The position numbers and the translations under genes were made by a program. Below, in pieces: positions 1 to 9,489 of a DNA stretch of 64,000 nucleotides. The stretch is taken from the IMG/VR virus record IMGVR_UViG_3300010375_000001, positions 1 to 64,000 of that record. One strand, 5' to 3'. The stretch is from a virus. Below the pieces are notes generated by a model that worked only from the letters and a program-made list of their open reading frames with translations, ran no database searches and was not told the origin of the DNA. The first letter of the stretch is position 1. Each line of letters opens with the position of its first letter.

Positions 1-1215
1 ACAGGGAAGATAAAAGAGCTCGTACCAAGGTATGAGCACGCAACAGATGGGGGCGCCCCAATATTGCACACGTTTACTGATGCCAAAGGGAATGAGACTG
101 AGGCACCAGTGCGCTTGCTGGATCAGCAGGTGTTCGATGATTTTGCCAATAGGAAGGGCATCGGAGATCGATTGCGAGGCGAAGTAATGAAGCACTTGAA
201 AGAATACCATTCACCGGATGGACAAGAACTAACATTGGATAGTCCACAGGCGCACTTAGTAGCCAGAGCGATTGCCTATGACATGTTAAAAAACAGAAGG
301 GGCGGCGGTGTTGAAGATACCGGCATCCAGAACAAGCCATCGGCTCAAGAGATCGGTATCCGACTCTTCGGCGATCGGGAGCAGCGAGCATACGACACAC
401 GGTACGGCAGGGGCGAGGCGGAATACGATTTGGATCAAGCCGGCATGTTACCTAAGAAAAACAAGAAGGGCAATCCCAAAGAGAACACTGTAGATGCTAT
501 TAACGAAATCGCGACGCACAATCCAGAGTACTTACAGGGAGAACCTGAAGAATACGATGGCAAAGCAGTGATCGATGTACTCAATCAGTTGCCAAAGGCG
601 CAGCTAAGATACGGACCGACAAAAGTACAATCTTATAAGCATGCTTATTACGATCCCGAAGCTGGAACGTTTACTCTCATCAAGAATGATAAGAAGGCCG
701 CGCCAGAGGTTATTCAGCGTAAAGATATGCCCCGCTTTCTTCATAGTATAGCTACTGCCAATGGAGTCGAAAATAGGTACGTCGATAAATCCTTAGGCAA
801 CTACGGCTTTAACAAGGGAGATTATAGTAATCGGGCCGAAGCGCCGGATCTCGGAGCCGCGCTTTCAGAGCATCGTGCTACCCTGGTAGATAATGCCCTG
901 AGCGCCCCAACAGAAACCCAGCGATCCGCCGCTCTTAAAGATGCGGGTCTAAAAATACCGGAAGGCACCGTCATTGGCCTAAGTGAGAAGGGCGGTTTTA
1001 AGCAACTCTTTGGAGTCGCGCCATACTACATTAAATACCAAAAGCCGAATGGCGAGACCGATGAAAAGCATTTCAATAGCAAAAGTGAGATGGAGCAATA
1101 CCTGAAAAAGCCAATGGTCAAGCCGAAGTCGGCGTCAGAGTCTGTCCCAGCCGACCCTACTTCTAATCTGACACCGGAAGAGAAGGCTGCGTATGAAAAA
1201 TATCAAAATCAATAA
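1..1215 (+). CDS. Virion-region protein of unknown function, 5' end outside window
   Basis: The reading frame is open from base 1, so the true start lies upstream of the window; an in-frame TTG at 64 is unlikely to be the start. The visible 404 residues are strongly charged and hydrophilic, with no signal peptide, membrane segment or motif I recognise. The stop codon overlaps the ATG of the next gene (TAATG), implying translational coupling to the giant virion protein. A structural or internal virion role is inferred only from its place at the head of the morphogenesis block. Confidence 0.7.
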   Translation, partial: TGKIKELVPRYEHATDGGAPILHTFTDAKGNETEAPVRLLDQQVFDDFANRKGIGDRLRGEVMKHLKEYHSPDGQELTLDSPQAHLVARAIAYDMLKNRRGGGVEDTGIQNKPSAQEIGIRLFGDREQRAYDTRYGRGEAEYDLDQAGMLPKKNKKGNPKENTVDAINEIATHNPEYLQGEPEEYDGKAVIDVLNQLPKAQLRYGPTKVQSYKHAYYDPEAGTFTLIKNDKKAAPEVIQRKDMPRFLHSIATANGVENRYVDKSLGNYGFNKGDYSNRAEAPDLGAALSEHRATLVDNALSAPTETQRSAALKDAGLKIPEGTVIGLSEKGGFKQLFGVAPYYIKYQKPNGETDEKHFNSKSEMEQYLKKPMVKPKSASESVPADPTSNLTPEEKAAYEKYQNQ

Positions 1216-4200
1216 TGGCAGAAGAAGATGTCATAGAACCACCGCCTCAGCTGGAGGCATCGGATGAAGGTCCAGGCCCCGGGCCGGCGTTAAATGCGGA
1301 TAACACGAAGCGCCTCGCCCAGACATTGGTCAAAATGGAGCGAGCAGGGGAAAAGCCGGAGACGATCAAGGCTTTCGTTTCTGCCTTTCACAAAATGCAT
1401 GATGAAAGTCCATCGAACGGCATTTCAAAACCCGACTACTCCAAGGTGGAGCAGCCTCGCAATGCGGCGGAGACGGCAGCAACGCCGGTGCAGCAGCTGC
1501 AATCGAAGATCAGCTATCAGCAGTCTACTGATCCCGCGATTGTCGCCGAGCGGCAGAAGTACAATGATCTGCGCACTAAAGCCATTCAGGATGTCGAAAG
1601 CGATGACTGGAAGAGCAAAATTTTTAAAGGTGAGAAGCCCGCGCTTACGGATCAGAATTTGCCCGAATCTTCTTACCAGCATGCCGATCCGGACGCGATA
1701 GAAAAGTACCTCGATACGCAGGATCTCGATCATCGAGATCGGTATTGGATGCGCAATCAGCTGTTGAGTTATGGCAAACAACGGCAGATGCAAGGCGCGA
1801 TCGATGAGCGGATGAAAAACAACATCCGCGATATCCCAGAAGTGCAAGCCGCGCAGCAACGCGCGATGGAGAAGGTGGCGCACGGGCAAATCAAAATGGG
1901 GGACGCAGATGCCGAATGGAAGCGCGAAGTAGCGAACCATCCGGAATTACAAACGCAACTGGAGGCTGCTTACCGGAAGGCTGCCGAACAGGAGACAATC
2001 CACCGGGAGCAGGCAACGGCCAACAGGTTGAACAACATAGGGCTGGATGACAAGCCCCTTTCAACCAATGCGCCCTTCCATGACCAGATCACCGGGACCG
2101 ATAAGGCCCTCATGGGCGCCCTCAATTATCCAGCAGATCTGGGCGGACAGATCAGCAGCCTGCTGGAGCTGGGCAATATCCCCGGCCTGAGCTCGCTGGG
2201 CTACAAATTGAAGACGAATGCGGACCAAATGAAGGAACACTACGCCCTTCCGCAAAATGGGGAGTTGGGCAATACGCTCGCGGGGCTTGTTCCCCAGGCG
2301 CTGGATATGGCCGCTTTATCCAAGCTGGCTGGAGCGGCCGGCCGGCCCATCTATAAAGCGGTCGCCGGTTCACCGGCAGCTGACGCCATGGGCGAGTTTG
2401 CCCAGGGTGCCATCGGCGGCGTGGCCGTTAGCCCGGCGAACGCCTATGTCATGGCGCACCAATATTATAATGATTTGGTGAAGCAAGGCGTCACCCCTTC
2501 AGAGGCCGGATCAAAATCCGATCAGCTGCTGGCCAAGAACCTGGCTACCGATCTATTTGCCCTACCGCTGCAAATGGGGTTACTCAAGCTGCCGGCCGGG
2601 AGCTGGGGACAGCGGGCACTTGGCAAAGGCGCGGAGAGTCTGGTATCCGGGTTACATTTTACTGCGCAGGATTTCAATCAAAAGTCTGCCGACAATCCGG
2701 CGCTGTCCATAATCGACTATGTGCAGAATAGTCCCAGCGCTAAGGAGTCTTTTCTAACCGGCGCCACACTTGGTTTTGTACAGAAGGCGGCAACGGATGC
2801 GATGCACAACTGGGACGCTCGTTCGGAGCAGCGCCGGCTGTTTGACTTCGGACGGCAATATGGCGGAGATAAAAACAGCGCACTTCCAAGCAACCATACG
2901 ATCGCTGGCACTATTCTTACTGCCATCGAGTCAAAGGATACGCCGGGGCGTCCCGATGAGATCAAGAATCTCGTAGATGTTTATCAGGCCAAGGGCGTCT
3001 ATACCCCAGAGGAAGCCAAGCGCATACGCAGCATCGTGGACGACGTCACGGCCGTACGGGGACAAGTGCCCAAATATGGTTCACCACTCCAGAAGATGGC
3101 CGTCTTCAACGAGCTACTGAACCAGCATTCTGCTGAGCGCTTCGTCGAGCAAAGCGGCAACAAGGGGGCGGCTAAAGGACCCGAAGAGGCGATAAAGGAG
3201 AGCACCGAACGCATCCAGCGCATTATGGCGGGTCAGGAGCCGCTATACTTTATCAATGGGAACGAAACATCAAAGGAGCAATTGCGTGCAGCGATAGACA
3301 AAGACCCGGATCTTGTCAGCCGTCCTGGAGCGCGAATCGATATACGCAATGACTCCGATTTTGCCAACGAACTTAAATCGAAACGAGATGCCATTCAAAA
3401 GCAAAAGTCAGATGCGGATGCTCTTCGCCACGCACCCGCAGATGGCGCAACAGTGGGCGAGCGAAATGAAGGCGAAGGGGCAGTCCATGAAAAACCTGCC
3501 GGAGAAAAAGAAACAGGCAAAGGCGTCACCGAAGGCATCCACAGCTTAACGGAGGAGGATGAACAAGGCAAGGCTTCGGGTCAAATTGGCCCTCGCCTGT
3601 CCGATGACGGGGTAGTTAAAGCGCACGAGCTGGCGGCGGATGCCTGGGAGAAGAACCCAAACATTTCAAAAGTGATCGCCGATGATTCGCCGCGATCTAA
3701 AGAGACGGCGGACATCGTGAGTCGAGATCAAGTCCCCGTACAAATCGATGAGCGGAATCGAAGCTGGAAGATGGGCGACTTCGATGGCACGCCGGACGCT
3801 GACTTCGATCCGATCAAGAAATGGTTTGGCCAGCATCCAAACGATGTCACCTACGATGGCCCACTGGAAAAATACAAGGGCAAGTCGCTCGGAGAAAGCT
3901 TGAATGAGTATGCCAAGCGGGCGATCGATTTCAGAAATGAGATCAACAAGGAAGGGCCGGAGACTTTCTTGGTCAACCATTCTGAGAACAGTAAAATATT
4001 CGATGCCTATGAGGCCAATGGCAACAAGTGGGATGCGGATGCTATTGCCGACTATCTGGAGCGGCCATCTCCGGAACATGCCACGATTCATGATCAGAAA
4101 GATATTGATGCAAAAACAAACACCGTTACCGACAAGATCGAAAGTGGCGAGGTAACGGCCGAACAAATAAAGCCTGCTGCTAAATTATTCATTGAAGAAG

Positions 4201-6860
4201 AAGCCGATGAAAAAGGAGAGTCCATACCAAAGATTCAGTCGAGTGATCAGCCAGAAGCCGGAAATAGCCAAGATGATGGAACACCTCGACAATACGCAAA
4301 AGCAACGCGTGGTCCACAAGCTGTTCCAGCATCTGGTCAAGGGCAAACCGCTTCCGGACAAAATCAAGGCAGTCAATCCATACCCGGAGGTGCAGGCGCC
4401 CCAGACCCAGCTCGGCTGACACGAGCGGCAAAGCAGCTGCTGCTGGCGGGCCGCACCGATGATCAGGTACTGACGTACTTGAAGCGCAAAGGCATGGCTG
4501 ATCCGGAAGCGCTCGCGGCGCTGGGAGAGGCGAAGGCCAACCCCATTGATCAAGAAGCAAAGGATCAGGCATTAGCTGAGGTGAGCGCAAAGTTCCTGGG
4601 CAAGAATACCAACACCTGGCTCGGCAATAAGGAATTGAACAAGGTCAATGCTCAGCAGACGACACGGGAATACCAGGACGAGATCAAAGCTTCCGTCAAG
4701 GAAGAACCGGCGCAGAAAGGCGTCTCCTGGAAAGACGTCGATCGAGCCATTCATATCTACCTCGACCTCCAGCGTAACCCGCAGCATCTCGCCGAGTATT
4801 ATCCGAAGCTGAACGCGCAGCAAAAGAAGATCGTCGATCTATCCCAACACTTGACCGATCGGCAGAAAGATGTTGCCGAAGCGATCAAAGAAGAATACGA
4901 GTTTTTAGGGAAGCAGGCGCAGAACGCCGGGCTGATTCAAGATGTACTGGATAATTACGTCGCAAGGGCGTGGGATCTAAAATCCGGTAAACCCGCCACA
5001 GAAGAGAACTTTAAGTTTGCCACTTCCACCCGGCATAAGTTGCAACGGACGCTCGATACCATCCTGCAAGGGTATGCGGAGGGCATGAAGCTGAAGGTCG
5101 AGGGGGCTACCAACAACCTGCAAGTCTTGAAGCAGGAGATCGGCAATGTCATCCAGAACAAGCAACTCCTCGACCAAGGAGAAGCGATGAAATACAACAG
5201 CGGTGACGTAGACGCAAAGGGCAAGCCGATTATGCAGCGCGTATTTACTACCGATTCGAAAACGCCAGGTTACGTCAAGATTGACAGCCCTGCCTTTCAG
5301 AAATGGGAGCGGGCTGGCAATATCAAAGATTACCCGGAGCAAGATGCGCAAATTATGGGACGCCGACGCGATGTAATCATCGGTGAGGATGGCCTGGTTC
5401 TGAAGAAAGAGCCCCTATTCGCGCCGGAGGCGGTTGCTAAATCGTTGAATAACATCTTAGGAAAGCGGCAGTCGAGTAGCGAAGTCGTGAAGGATCTGGC
5501 GAAATATAACATGTTGATCAAGCAGTCCATTCTCTCCTTGTCTGGCTTTCACTACATCGCCTTTACCCGGGCGCACATGTTAAGTGCGACAGAAGGGATT
5601 AATCCCATCTCCGCGTACCGGACGGGGATCAATATGCTGGCCGAACAACATCCGATCGGCCAGGAGCTCATCCGCCAAGGGATGACGCTCAATCGGCAGC
5701 AGGACTGGAACGAAATGGTGGCGGATCATAATACTTGGGTAGGTAAACAGTTCGACAAGATCGGCGCGACCAAATGGATGAAGGATAAGCTCGTCAATCT
5801 AAATGAGCAGATGCATCACCATTTGTTTAATACGTATGGGGCAGGCTTGAAAATGTTCGATGGCGTCAACCTAGTTAAACAGGAGCTCGCCAAGTTGTCG
5901 GCCGGGGCAGACCCGAAGCCAGTGTATGAGAAAGTCGCCAAGCTCATGAACGATACCTATGGCGGCATTAACTGGGATCGGATGCATGGCACTAAAATGC
6001 AGAGTCCCGCTCTTAGAAGATATACGAGTCTGTTGGCACTGGCGCCAGACTGGACGGCCAGCAACCTGCGGATGGCGAAGAAAGCTTTCGCACGGGGGGA
6101 TGAGGCGAATCTTTATCGAAAAGCCTGGGGGCGGGTTCTTCTGCGAGGCATAACGATAACGGCGGCGGCTAACCTCCTCATGACGGCCTTTGACCAGAAG
6201 GGTGATGATGGCAACGATATCTCTTACGGCGAAGCGCTCCAGCGCCGATACGGAAAAGCCTGGGACAAGAACTTTCTTCGCACGACGATGATCGATATTA
6301 CCCCGCTCTATCACGCGATCGGGGGGGCGGCGGACAAGCGAGCGTACTTCAGCATCTTCGGCGCCTACACCGATCCAATGAAGATGATAACAAATGTCGG
6401 CGACTTCACTCGAAGCAAGGGAAGCTTTGTCACCAAGGCGGGCGTCGAATTCTTCAGCGGCCAGAACTGGCAAGGCAGGGAGTTTACCACACTCGATGAG
6501 CTGCTGGGGATGGACGACAAAGGAACCTATACAAAAAGTCAGGAAGGCCACGCGAAAGGGGATATTAATCCCAATACGGGTGAACCTTACAAGCGCGATC
6601 AGGCCGAGCACGAGGAGGGCGCCGCAAAGGGCGGCAAGCTCGGAGGTCAACTAACCAAATGGCCGGAGGGCGGCGGGCACGCGGTGACCAACGCGCAATT
6701 GCCCAGCTTCATTTTAAGTGAAGTGCGGGGTATGTTCCCGACGTCGGCGCAAAATATCTGGCAATGTGCAGCCGGGGAAAATGACTGGACATCCGGTCTC
6801 CTGAATCTGGTCGGCACCGGTGTATTAACCAATAAAGAACCCACGAAAAAAGATGAGTAA
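1215..6860 (+). CDS. Giant polyvalent/internal virion protein (1881 aa) with a histidine-phosphatase-like domain
   Basis: A very long hydrophilic, Gln/Lys/Glu-rich protein directly upstream of the terminase block, the usual setting of large internal or ejected 'polyvalent' phage proteins. Residues about 290-480 are Ala/Gly-rich and moderately hydrophobic. Residues about 770-970 resemble the histidine phosphatase (phosphoglycerate mutase) fold: a GQIGPRLSDDG segment, SPRSKETAD, an E in DERNRSWKMG and the late NHS. The usual RHG is replaced by IHS, so activity is doubtful. The domain is flanked by low-complexity linkers that contain small ORFs in another frame (3388-3549, 4207-4419). The C-terminal 650 residues are helical with a short hydrophobic stretch near 1650. 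The ATG overlaps the previous stop. Injection into the host with the DNA is inference. Confidence 0.75.
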   Translation: MAEEDVIEPPPQLEASDEGPGPGPALNADNTKRLAQTLVKMERAGEKPETIKAFVSAFHKMHDESPSNGISKPDYSKVEQPRNAAETAATPVQQLQSKISYQQSTDPAIVAERQKYNDLRTKAIQDVESDDWKSKIFKGEKPALTDQNLPESSYQHADPDAIEKYLDTQDLDHRDRYWMRNQLLSYGKQRQMQGAIDERMKNNIRDIPEVQAAQQRAMEKVAHGQIKMGDADAEWKREVANHPELQTQLEAAYRKAAEQETIHREQATANRLNNIGLDDKPLSTNAPFHDQITGTDKALMGALNYPADLGGQISSLLELGNIPGLSSLGYKLKTNADQMKEHYALPQNGELGNTLAGLVPQALDMAALSKLAGAAGRPIYKAVAGSPAADAMGEFAQGAIGGVAVSPANAYVMAHQYYNDLVKQGVTPSEAGSKSDQLLAKNLATDLFALPLQMGLLKLPAGSWGQRALGKGAESLVSGLHFTAQDFNQKSADNPALSIIDYVQNSPSAKESFLTGATLGFVQKAATDAMHNWDARSEQRRLFDFGRQYGGDKNSALPSNHTIAGTILTAIESKDTPGRPDEIKNLVDVYQAKGVYTPEEAKRIRSIVDDVTAVRGQVPKYGSPLQKMAVFNELLNQHSAERFVEQSGNKGAAKGPEEAIKESTERIQRIMAGQEPLYFINGNETSKEQLRAAIDKDPDLVSRPGARIDIRNDSDFANELKSKRDAIQKQKSDADALRHAPADGATVGERNEGEGAVHEKPAGEKETGKGVTEGIHSLTEEDEQGKASGQIGPRLSDDGVVKAHELAADAWEKNPNISKVIADDSPRSKETADIVSRDQVPVQIDERNRSWKMGDFDGTPDADFDPIKKWFGQHPNDVTYDGPLEKYKGKSLGESLNEYAKRAIDFRNEINKEGPETFLVNHSENSKIFDAYEANGNKWDADAIADYLERPSPEHATIHDQKDIDAKTNTVTDKIESGEVTAEQIKPAAKLFIEEEADEKGESIPKIQSSDQPEAGNSQDDGTPRQYAKATRGPQAVPASGQGQTASGQNQGSQSIPGGAGAPDPARLTRAAKQLLLAGRTDDQVLTYLKRKGMADPEALAALGEAKANPIDQEAKDQALAEVSAKFLGKNTNTWLGNKELNKVNAQQTTREYQDEIKASVKEEPAQKGVSWKDVDRAIHIYLDLQRNPQHLAEYYPKLNAQQKKIVDLSQHLTDRQKDVAEAIKEEYEFLGKQAQNAGLIQDVLDNYVARAWDLKSGKPATEENFKFATSTRHKLQRTLDTILQGYAEGMKLKVEGATNNLQVLKQEIGNVIQNKQLLDQGEAMKYNSGDVDAKGKPIMQRVFTTDSKTPGYVKIDSPAFQKWERAGNIKDYPEQDAQIMGRRRDVIIGEDGLVLKKEPLFAPEAVAKSLNNILGKRQSSSEVVKDLAKYNMLIKQSILSLSGFHYIAFTRAHMLSATEGINPISAYRTGINMLAEQHPIGQELIRQGMTLNRQQDWNEMVADHNTWVGKQFDKIGATKWMKDKLVNLNEQMHHHLFNTYGAGLKMFDGVNLVKQELAKLSAGADPKPVYEKVAKLMNDTYGGINWDRMHGTKMQSPALRRYTSLLALAPDWTASNLRMAKKAFARGDEANLYRKAWGRVLLRGITITAAANLLMTAFDQKGDDGNDISYGEALQRRYGKAWDKNFLRTTMIDITPLYHAIGGAADKRAYFSIFGAYTDPMKMITNVGDFTRSKGSFVTKAGVEFFSGQNWQGREFTTLDELLGMDDKGTYTKSQEGHAKGDINPNTGEPYKRDQAEHEEGAAKGGKLGGQLTKWPEGGGHAVTNAQLPSFILSEVRGMFPTSAQNIWQCAAGENDWTSGLLNLVGTGVLTNKEPTKKDE
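3388..3549 (+). CDS. Nested 53-aa protein of the 'MPFKSxxQ..LFA..P..A..WA' small phage family
   Basis: Lies entirely inside the giant virion gene in a different frame. It begins MPFKSKSQMRMLFATHP and ends with a lysine-rich tail after NLPEKKKQ. The pattern of a start MPFKS/MPYKS, Q-x-R, LFA, P-x-x-A, WA and LPEK is typical of a widespread short phage protein family of unknown function, recognised here from memory of the family. The start follows an A-rich stretch (AAATCGAAACGAG). The host frame in this stretch is low-complexity, as expected if the nested frame is the constrained one. It could be a relic rather than an expressed gene. Confidence 0.55.
   Translation: MPFKSKSQMRMLFATHPQMAQQWASEMKAKGQSMKNLPEKKKQAKASPKASTA
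4207..4419 (+). CDS. Possible second nested ORF (70 aa, basic, helical) in the giant virion gene
   Basis: In the same alternate frame as the ORF at 3388-3549 and on the other side of the phosphatase-like domain. It encodes a Lys/Gln/Arg/His-rich, plausibly helical 70-residue protein starting MKKESPYQRFSRVISQKPE. The main frame here is Gln/Gly/Ser-rich linker. No family is recognised. It may be chance, but its composition looks more protein-like than the other shadow frames of this gene. Confidence 0.3.
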   Translation: MKKESPYQRFSRVISQKPEIAKMMEHLDNTQKQRVVHKLFQHLVKGKPLPDKIKAVNPYPEVQAPQTQLG

Positions 6861-7455
6861 GTATACAGAGCCCAGTTTTAAGTACTGTCAATTCAATCCC
6901 TTGGTTGGCAGAAAGATGACGGACAACTATCCGGAGATCTGGGAAATCATTTCGGACGATCTAAGGGGAAGCATGGATCTCGATCCCATACTGCGCTACA
7001 TCATTATGGTGTACGATCCCAAAAGCCCGCTGGTCGGCAACGAGCGCGATCTGAACTTCCGGAAGGGGATTGCCGCCGAGCTGTCTGGCCTCAATACCAG
7101 TACGGAGGGCATCGAAGCCATCTACAGTTGCACCTATCCTGGGATAGTGGAACTCATCTGCAAGTTTCTGGTACGCTTCGTTAAGTCCAAGGAATGGGCC
7201 GCGATCTGTGCCTACGAGTATAAGTTCTGGGAAGCCATTAGACTCCTGATGCAGCCGATTGCTTCCGATAAGTCTGACCGGGAGCAGCTGGACGCCGCCA
7301 ATAAGAAAGATGTATTGTCGGCCAGCATCGATGAAGGTCTGATCAAAATAGAGGCGCTGTATCGGGCTTTCTTTGGCGAGGATGAGGGATTAGAACGCCG
7401 CGCAAAGAAAAGAGTGAGTCCGGAACTAATGGCAGAGAAACACAAAGTCATTTGA
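6853..7455 (+). CDS. Conserved-position phage protein upstream of TerL (candidate small terminase role)
   Basis: A 200-residue soluble protein whose ATG lies 8 bases inside the end of the giant gene and whose stop is one base before the terminase start, so the three are a tight unit. The sequence is alpha-helical with a basic C-terminus (RRAKKRVSPE). No HTH is evident. A terminase small-subunit function is suggested by position only; a virion-associated protein is equally possible. Confidence 0.6.
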   Translation: MSKYTEPSFKYCQFNPLVGRKMTDNYPEIWEIISDDLRGSMDLDPILRYIIMVYDPKSPLVGNERDLNFRKGIAAELSGLNTSTEGIEAIYSCTYPGIVELICKFLVRFVKSKEWAAICAYEYKFWEAIRLLMQPIASDKSDREQLDAANKKDVLSASIDEGLIKIEALYRAFFGEDEGLERRAKKRVSPELMAEKHKVI

Positions 7456-7456
7456 G

Positions 7457-9487
7457 GTGTACGCAAAAATACCAAAAGGAACCAAAGAAGATATCTACGG
7501 GCTGGAGTGCTACCTGCCGCCGCTAGGCTATGGTATCAGCTCAGTGACTGGAGCAGTCGAGAAGACGGACGTGCTGAAACGATCGACAAACAAGTCGGAG
7601 CAATACTGGGAACGTACGCCGCTGCCGGAAGGGTGGAATAAGAAGCGGAAGATCGAGATCGACAAACAGCGCACGGACGAAGATTTTGTCGATCGAGAGC
7701 TCGAAGACTTCCGCGAGCAGGAATGGAGACGGCGACTGTGCGGTGTATGGTTCTATAATAATGGCGTGCCTACCTATATCACTGGGGAGCACTATATGTA
7801 CTTAAATTGGTGGTATCTGGATGATGGCTATCCTCAGTTTCGCGAACCGGACAGAAGACGGTATTATTTTTTGCAATACTGCATTGAAGACCCCCGATGT
7901 GCCGGCATGATCGAAGCGGCCAACCGCCGTTCCGGCAAAAGCTTTCGGGGAGCGCTGTTCGTCTATGAATACTCCAGCCGGAATATGGATGTCAATGGCG
8001 GGATGCAAAGCAAGACCGACGCCGATGCAAAAAATCTCTTTAAGGGGAAGCTGATCACGCCCTTTCGGCGCCTCCCAGATTTCTTCCGACCGGAGATCGA
8101 CAACCAGGCAGGCTCTAATCCGGAGAAGGAACTGAAGATGATGAAGACACCCCGGCGCGGCAAGAAGGCAAACGAAGACTTTGACAATCTTGGGCTCAAC
8201 TCCATGATCAACTATTTGAGCTCCGAGCTCTACGCCTATGATGGATGGAAACTACATCGATACTTGGGCGATGAGGTGGGCAAGACTGCCGAGGTAGATG
8301 TTTATGAAAGGCACACTGTTGTCAAGTATTGCTTGCGGGTGGGGAAGAAGTGGATCGGCAAAGCGCTCTATACAACGACGGTGGAAAAGATGAAGGATGA
8401 CAAGTCGATTAAATCGCCGGCCTTCCGGAAGCTGTGGATCGACAGCGATCCGATCTTTCGAGATGAAAATGGCCACACGAAGACAGGCCTTTATCGATAC
8501 TTCACGCCGGCGTATGAGATGCTGGAATTCGATCGCTACGGTATCCCGCTCGTTGAACAAAGCAAAACGTTTTACTTAAACGGACGCGCCGCCTTGCACA
8601 ACGACCCTCGCGCACTGGCGGCGGAAATCGCCAAGAACCCCTTCACCGAAGCGGAACTATTTTATGATGCCGCAGAGCACTGCCTCTTTGATTCGATGAA
8701 GTTGAATATTCAAAAGGATTCCATATCGTGGAAGGAGAACATCATCGAACGAGGGAATTTCGTGTGGGAGAATGGCGAACGGTTCTCAAAGGTCATCTGG
8801 GAGAAATCGCCTTCTGGTCGCTACACCATGTATACCGGCTTTCAATTCAAGCGGCCCGAAGACGCGAACCGGGTATTGAAGCAGGGTGATTATTATATGC
8901 CCAATAACAACTATGCCTTTGCCATGGGCTGCGATCCTTTCAAGTACGACAAGGTGAAGGACAATAGAAGGTCAGACTGCGCGGCCTTCGTCTACAAGAA
9001 GTTTGATCCGGCCGACCCTAATCATCCCTTCAACGACGCGCCAGTATGCAAATATACCCATCGGGCGCCCACGACTTCCTTTCAGTATGAAGACTTACTG
9101 AAAATGGCGTGGTACTTCGGTTGTCAGATCCTGTTCGAACGAAACATCGATGGATGGAAAGATTATTTCATTCATCATCGGTGTCACAACTTTCTCATGA
9201 AACTGCCAGGAGAAGAAGAATACGGGCTCTACAGCGACGGGAAAGGACGTGCCATTCAGATGATCTGCGACTATACGGAAGCTTATATAAACGAATTTAT
9301 ATCTAAGATATACTATACGGACCTGATCGATGAGTGGCTGGAGTTTAAGCCGGAGGCCACTACAGCTTTCGATCAGGTGATCGGCTTCGGGATGACCTTG
9401 GTCGCCTGTCGTAAACACCGAGCGCGAAACTTTGGTGATTCGGTGAAAGAGTTTGGGGACTATTTTAAAATATTTAAAGCGGTCTAA
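7457..9487 (+). CDS. terL: Terminase large subunit
   Basis: The packaging ATPase-nuclease that cuts concatemers and drives DNA into the prohead through the portal. A Walker A-like AANRRSGKS lies at residues about 154-162 and a Walker B-like RYLGDE ending at D272/E273. The C-terminal half has acidic positions expected of an RNase H-fold nuclease, including GCDPFKYD. The 676-residue length fits large-subunit terminases. The start is a GTG one base after the preceding stop; no ATG is nearby. It is followed after 2 bases by the portal gene. Confidence 0.85.
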   Translation: MYAKIPKGTKEDIYGLECYLPPLGYGISSVTGAVEKTDVLKRSTNKSEQYWERTPLPEGWNKKRKIEIDKQRTDEDFVDRELEDFREQEWRRRLCGVWFYNNGVPTYITGEHYMYLNWWYLDDGYPQFREPDRRRYYFLQYCIEDPRCAGMIEAANRRSGKSFRGALFVYEYSSRNMDVNGGMQSKTDADAKNLFKGKLITPFRRLPDFFRPEIDNQAGSNPEKELKMMKTPRRGKKANEDFDNLGLNSMINYLSSELYAYDGWKLHRYLGDEVGKTAEVDVYERHTVVKYCLRVGKKWIGKALYTTTVEKMKDDKSIKSPAFRKLWIDSDPIFRDENGHTKTGLYRYFTPAYEMLEFDRYGIPLVEQSKTFYLNGRAALHNDPRALAAEIAKNPFTEAELFYDAAEHCLFDSMKLNIQKDSISWKENIIERGNFVWENGERFSKVIWEKSPSGRYTMYTGFQFKRPEDANRVLKQGDYYMPNNNYAFAMGCDPFKYDKVKDNRRSDCAAFVYKKFDPADPNHPFNDAPVCKYTHRAPTTSFQYEDLLKMAWYFGCQILFERNIDGWKDYFIHHRCHNFLMKLPGEEEYGLYSDGKGRAIQMICDYTEAYINEFISKIYYTDLIDEWLEFKPEATTAFDQVIGFGMTLVACRKHRARNFGDSVKEFGDYFKIFKAV

Positions 9488-9489
9488 CA

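Noticed and set aside
5871-6650. Long minus-strand frame (259 codons) opposite the giant virion gene
   Set aside because: Shadow of the plus-strand gene: no protein family, no initiation context, and operon direction is plus.
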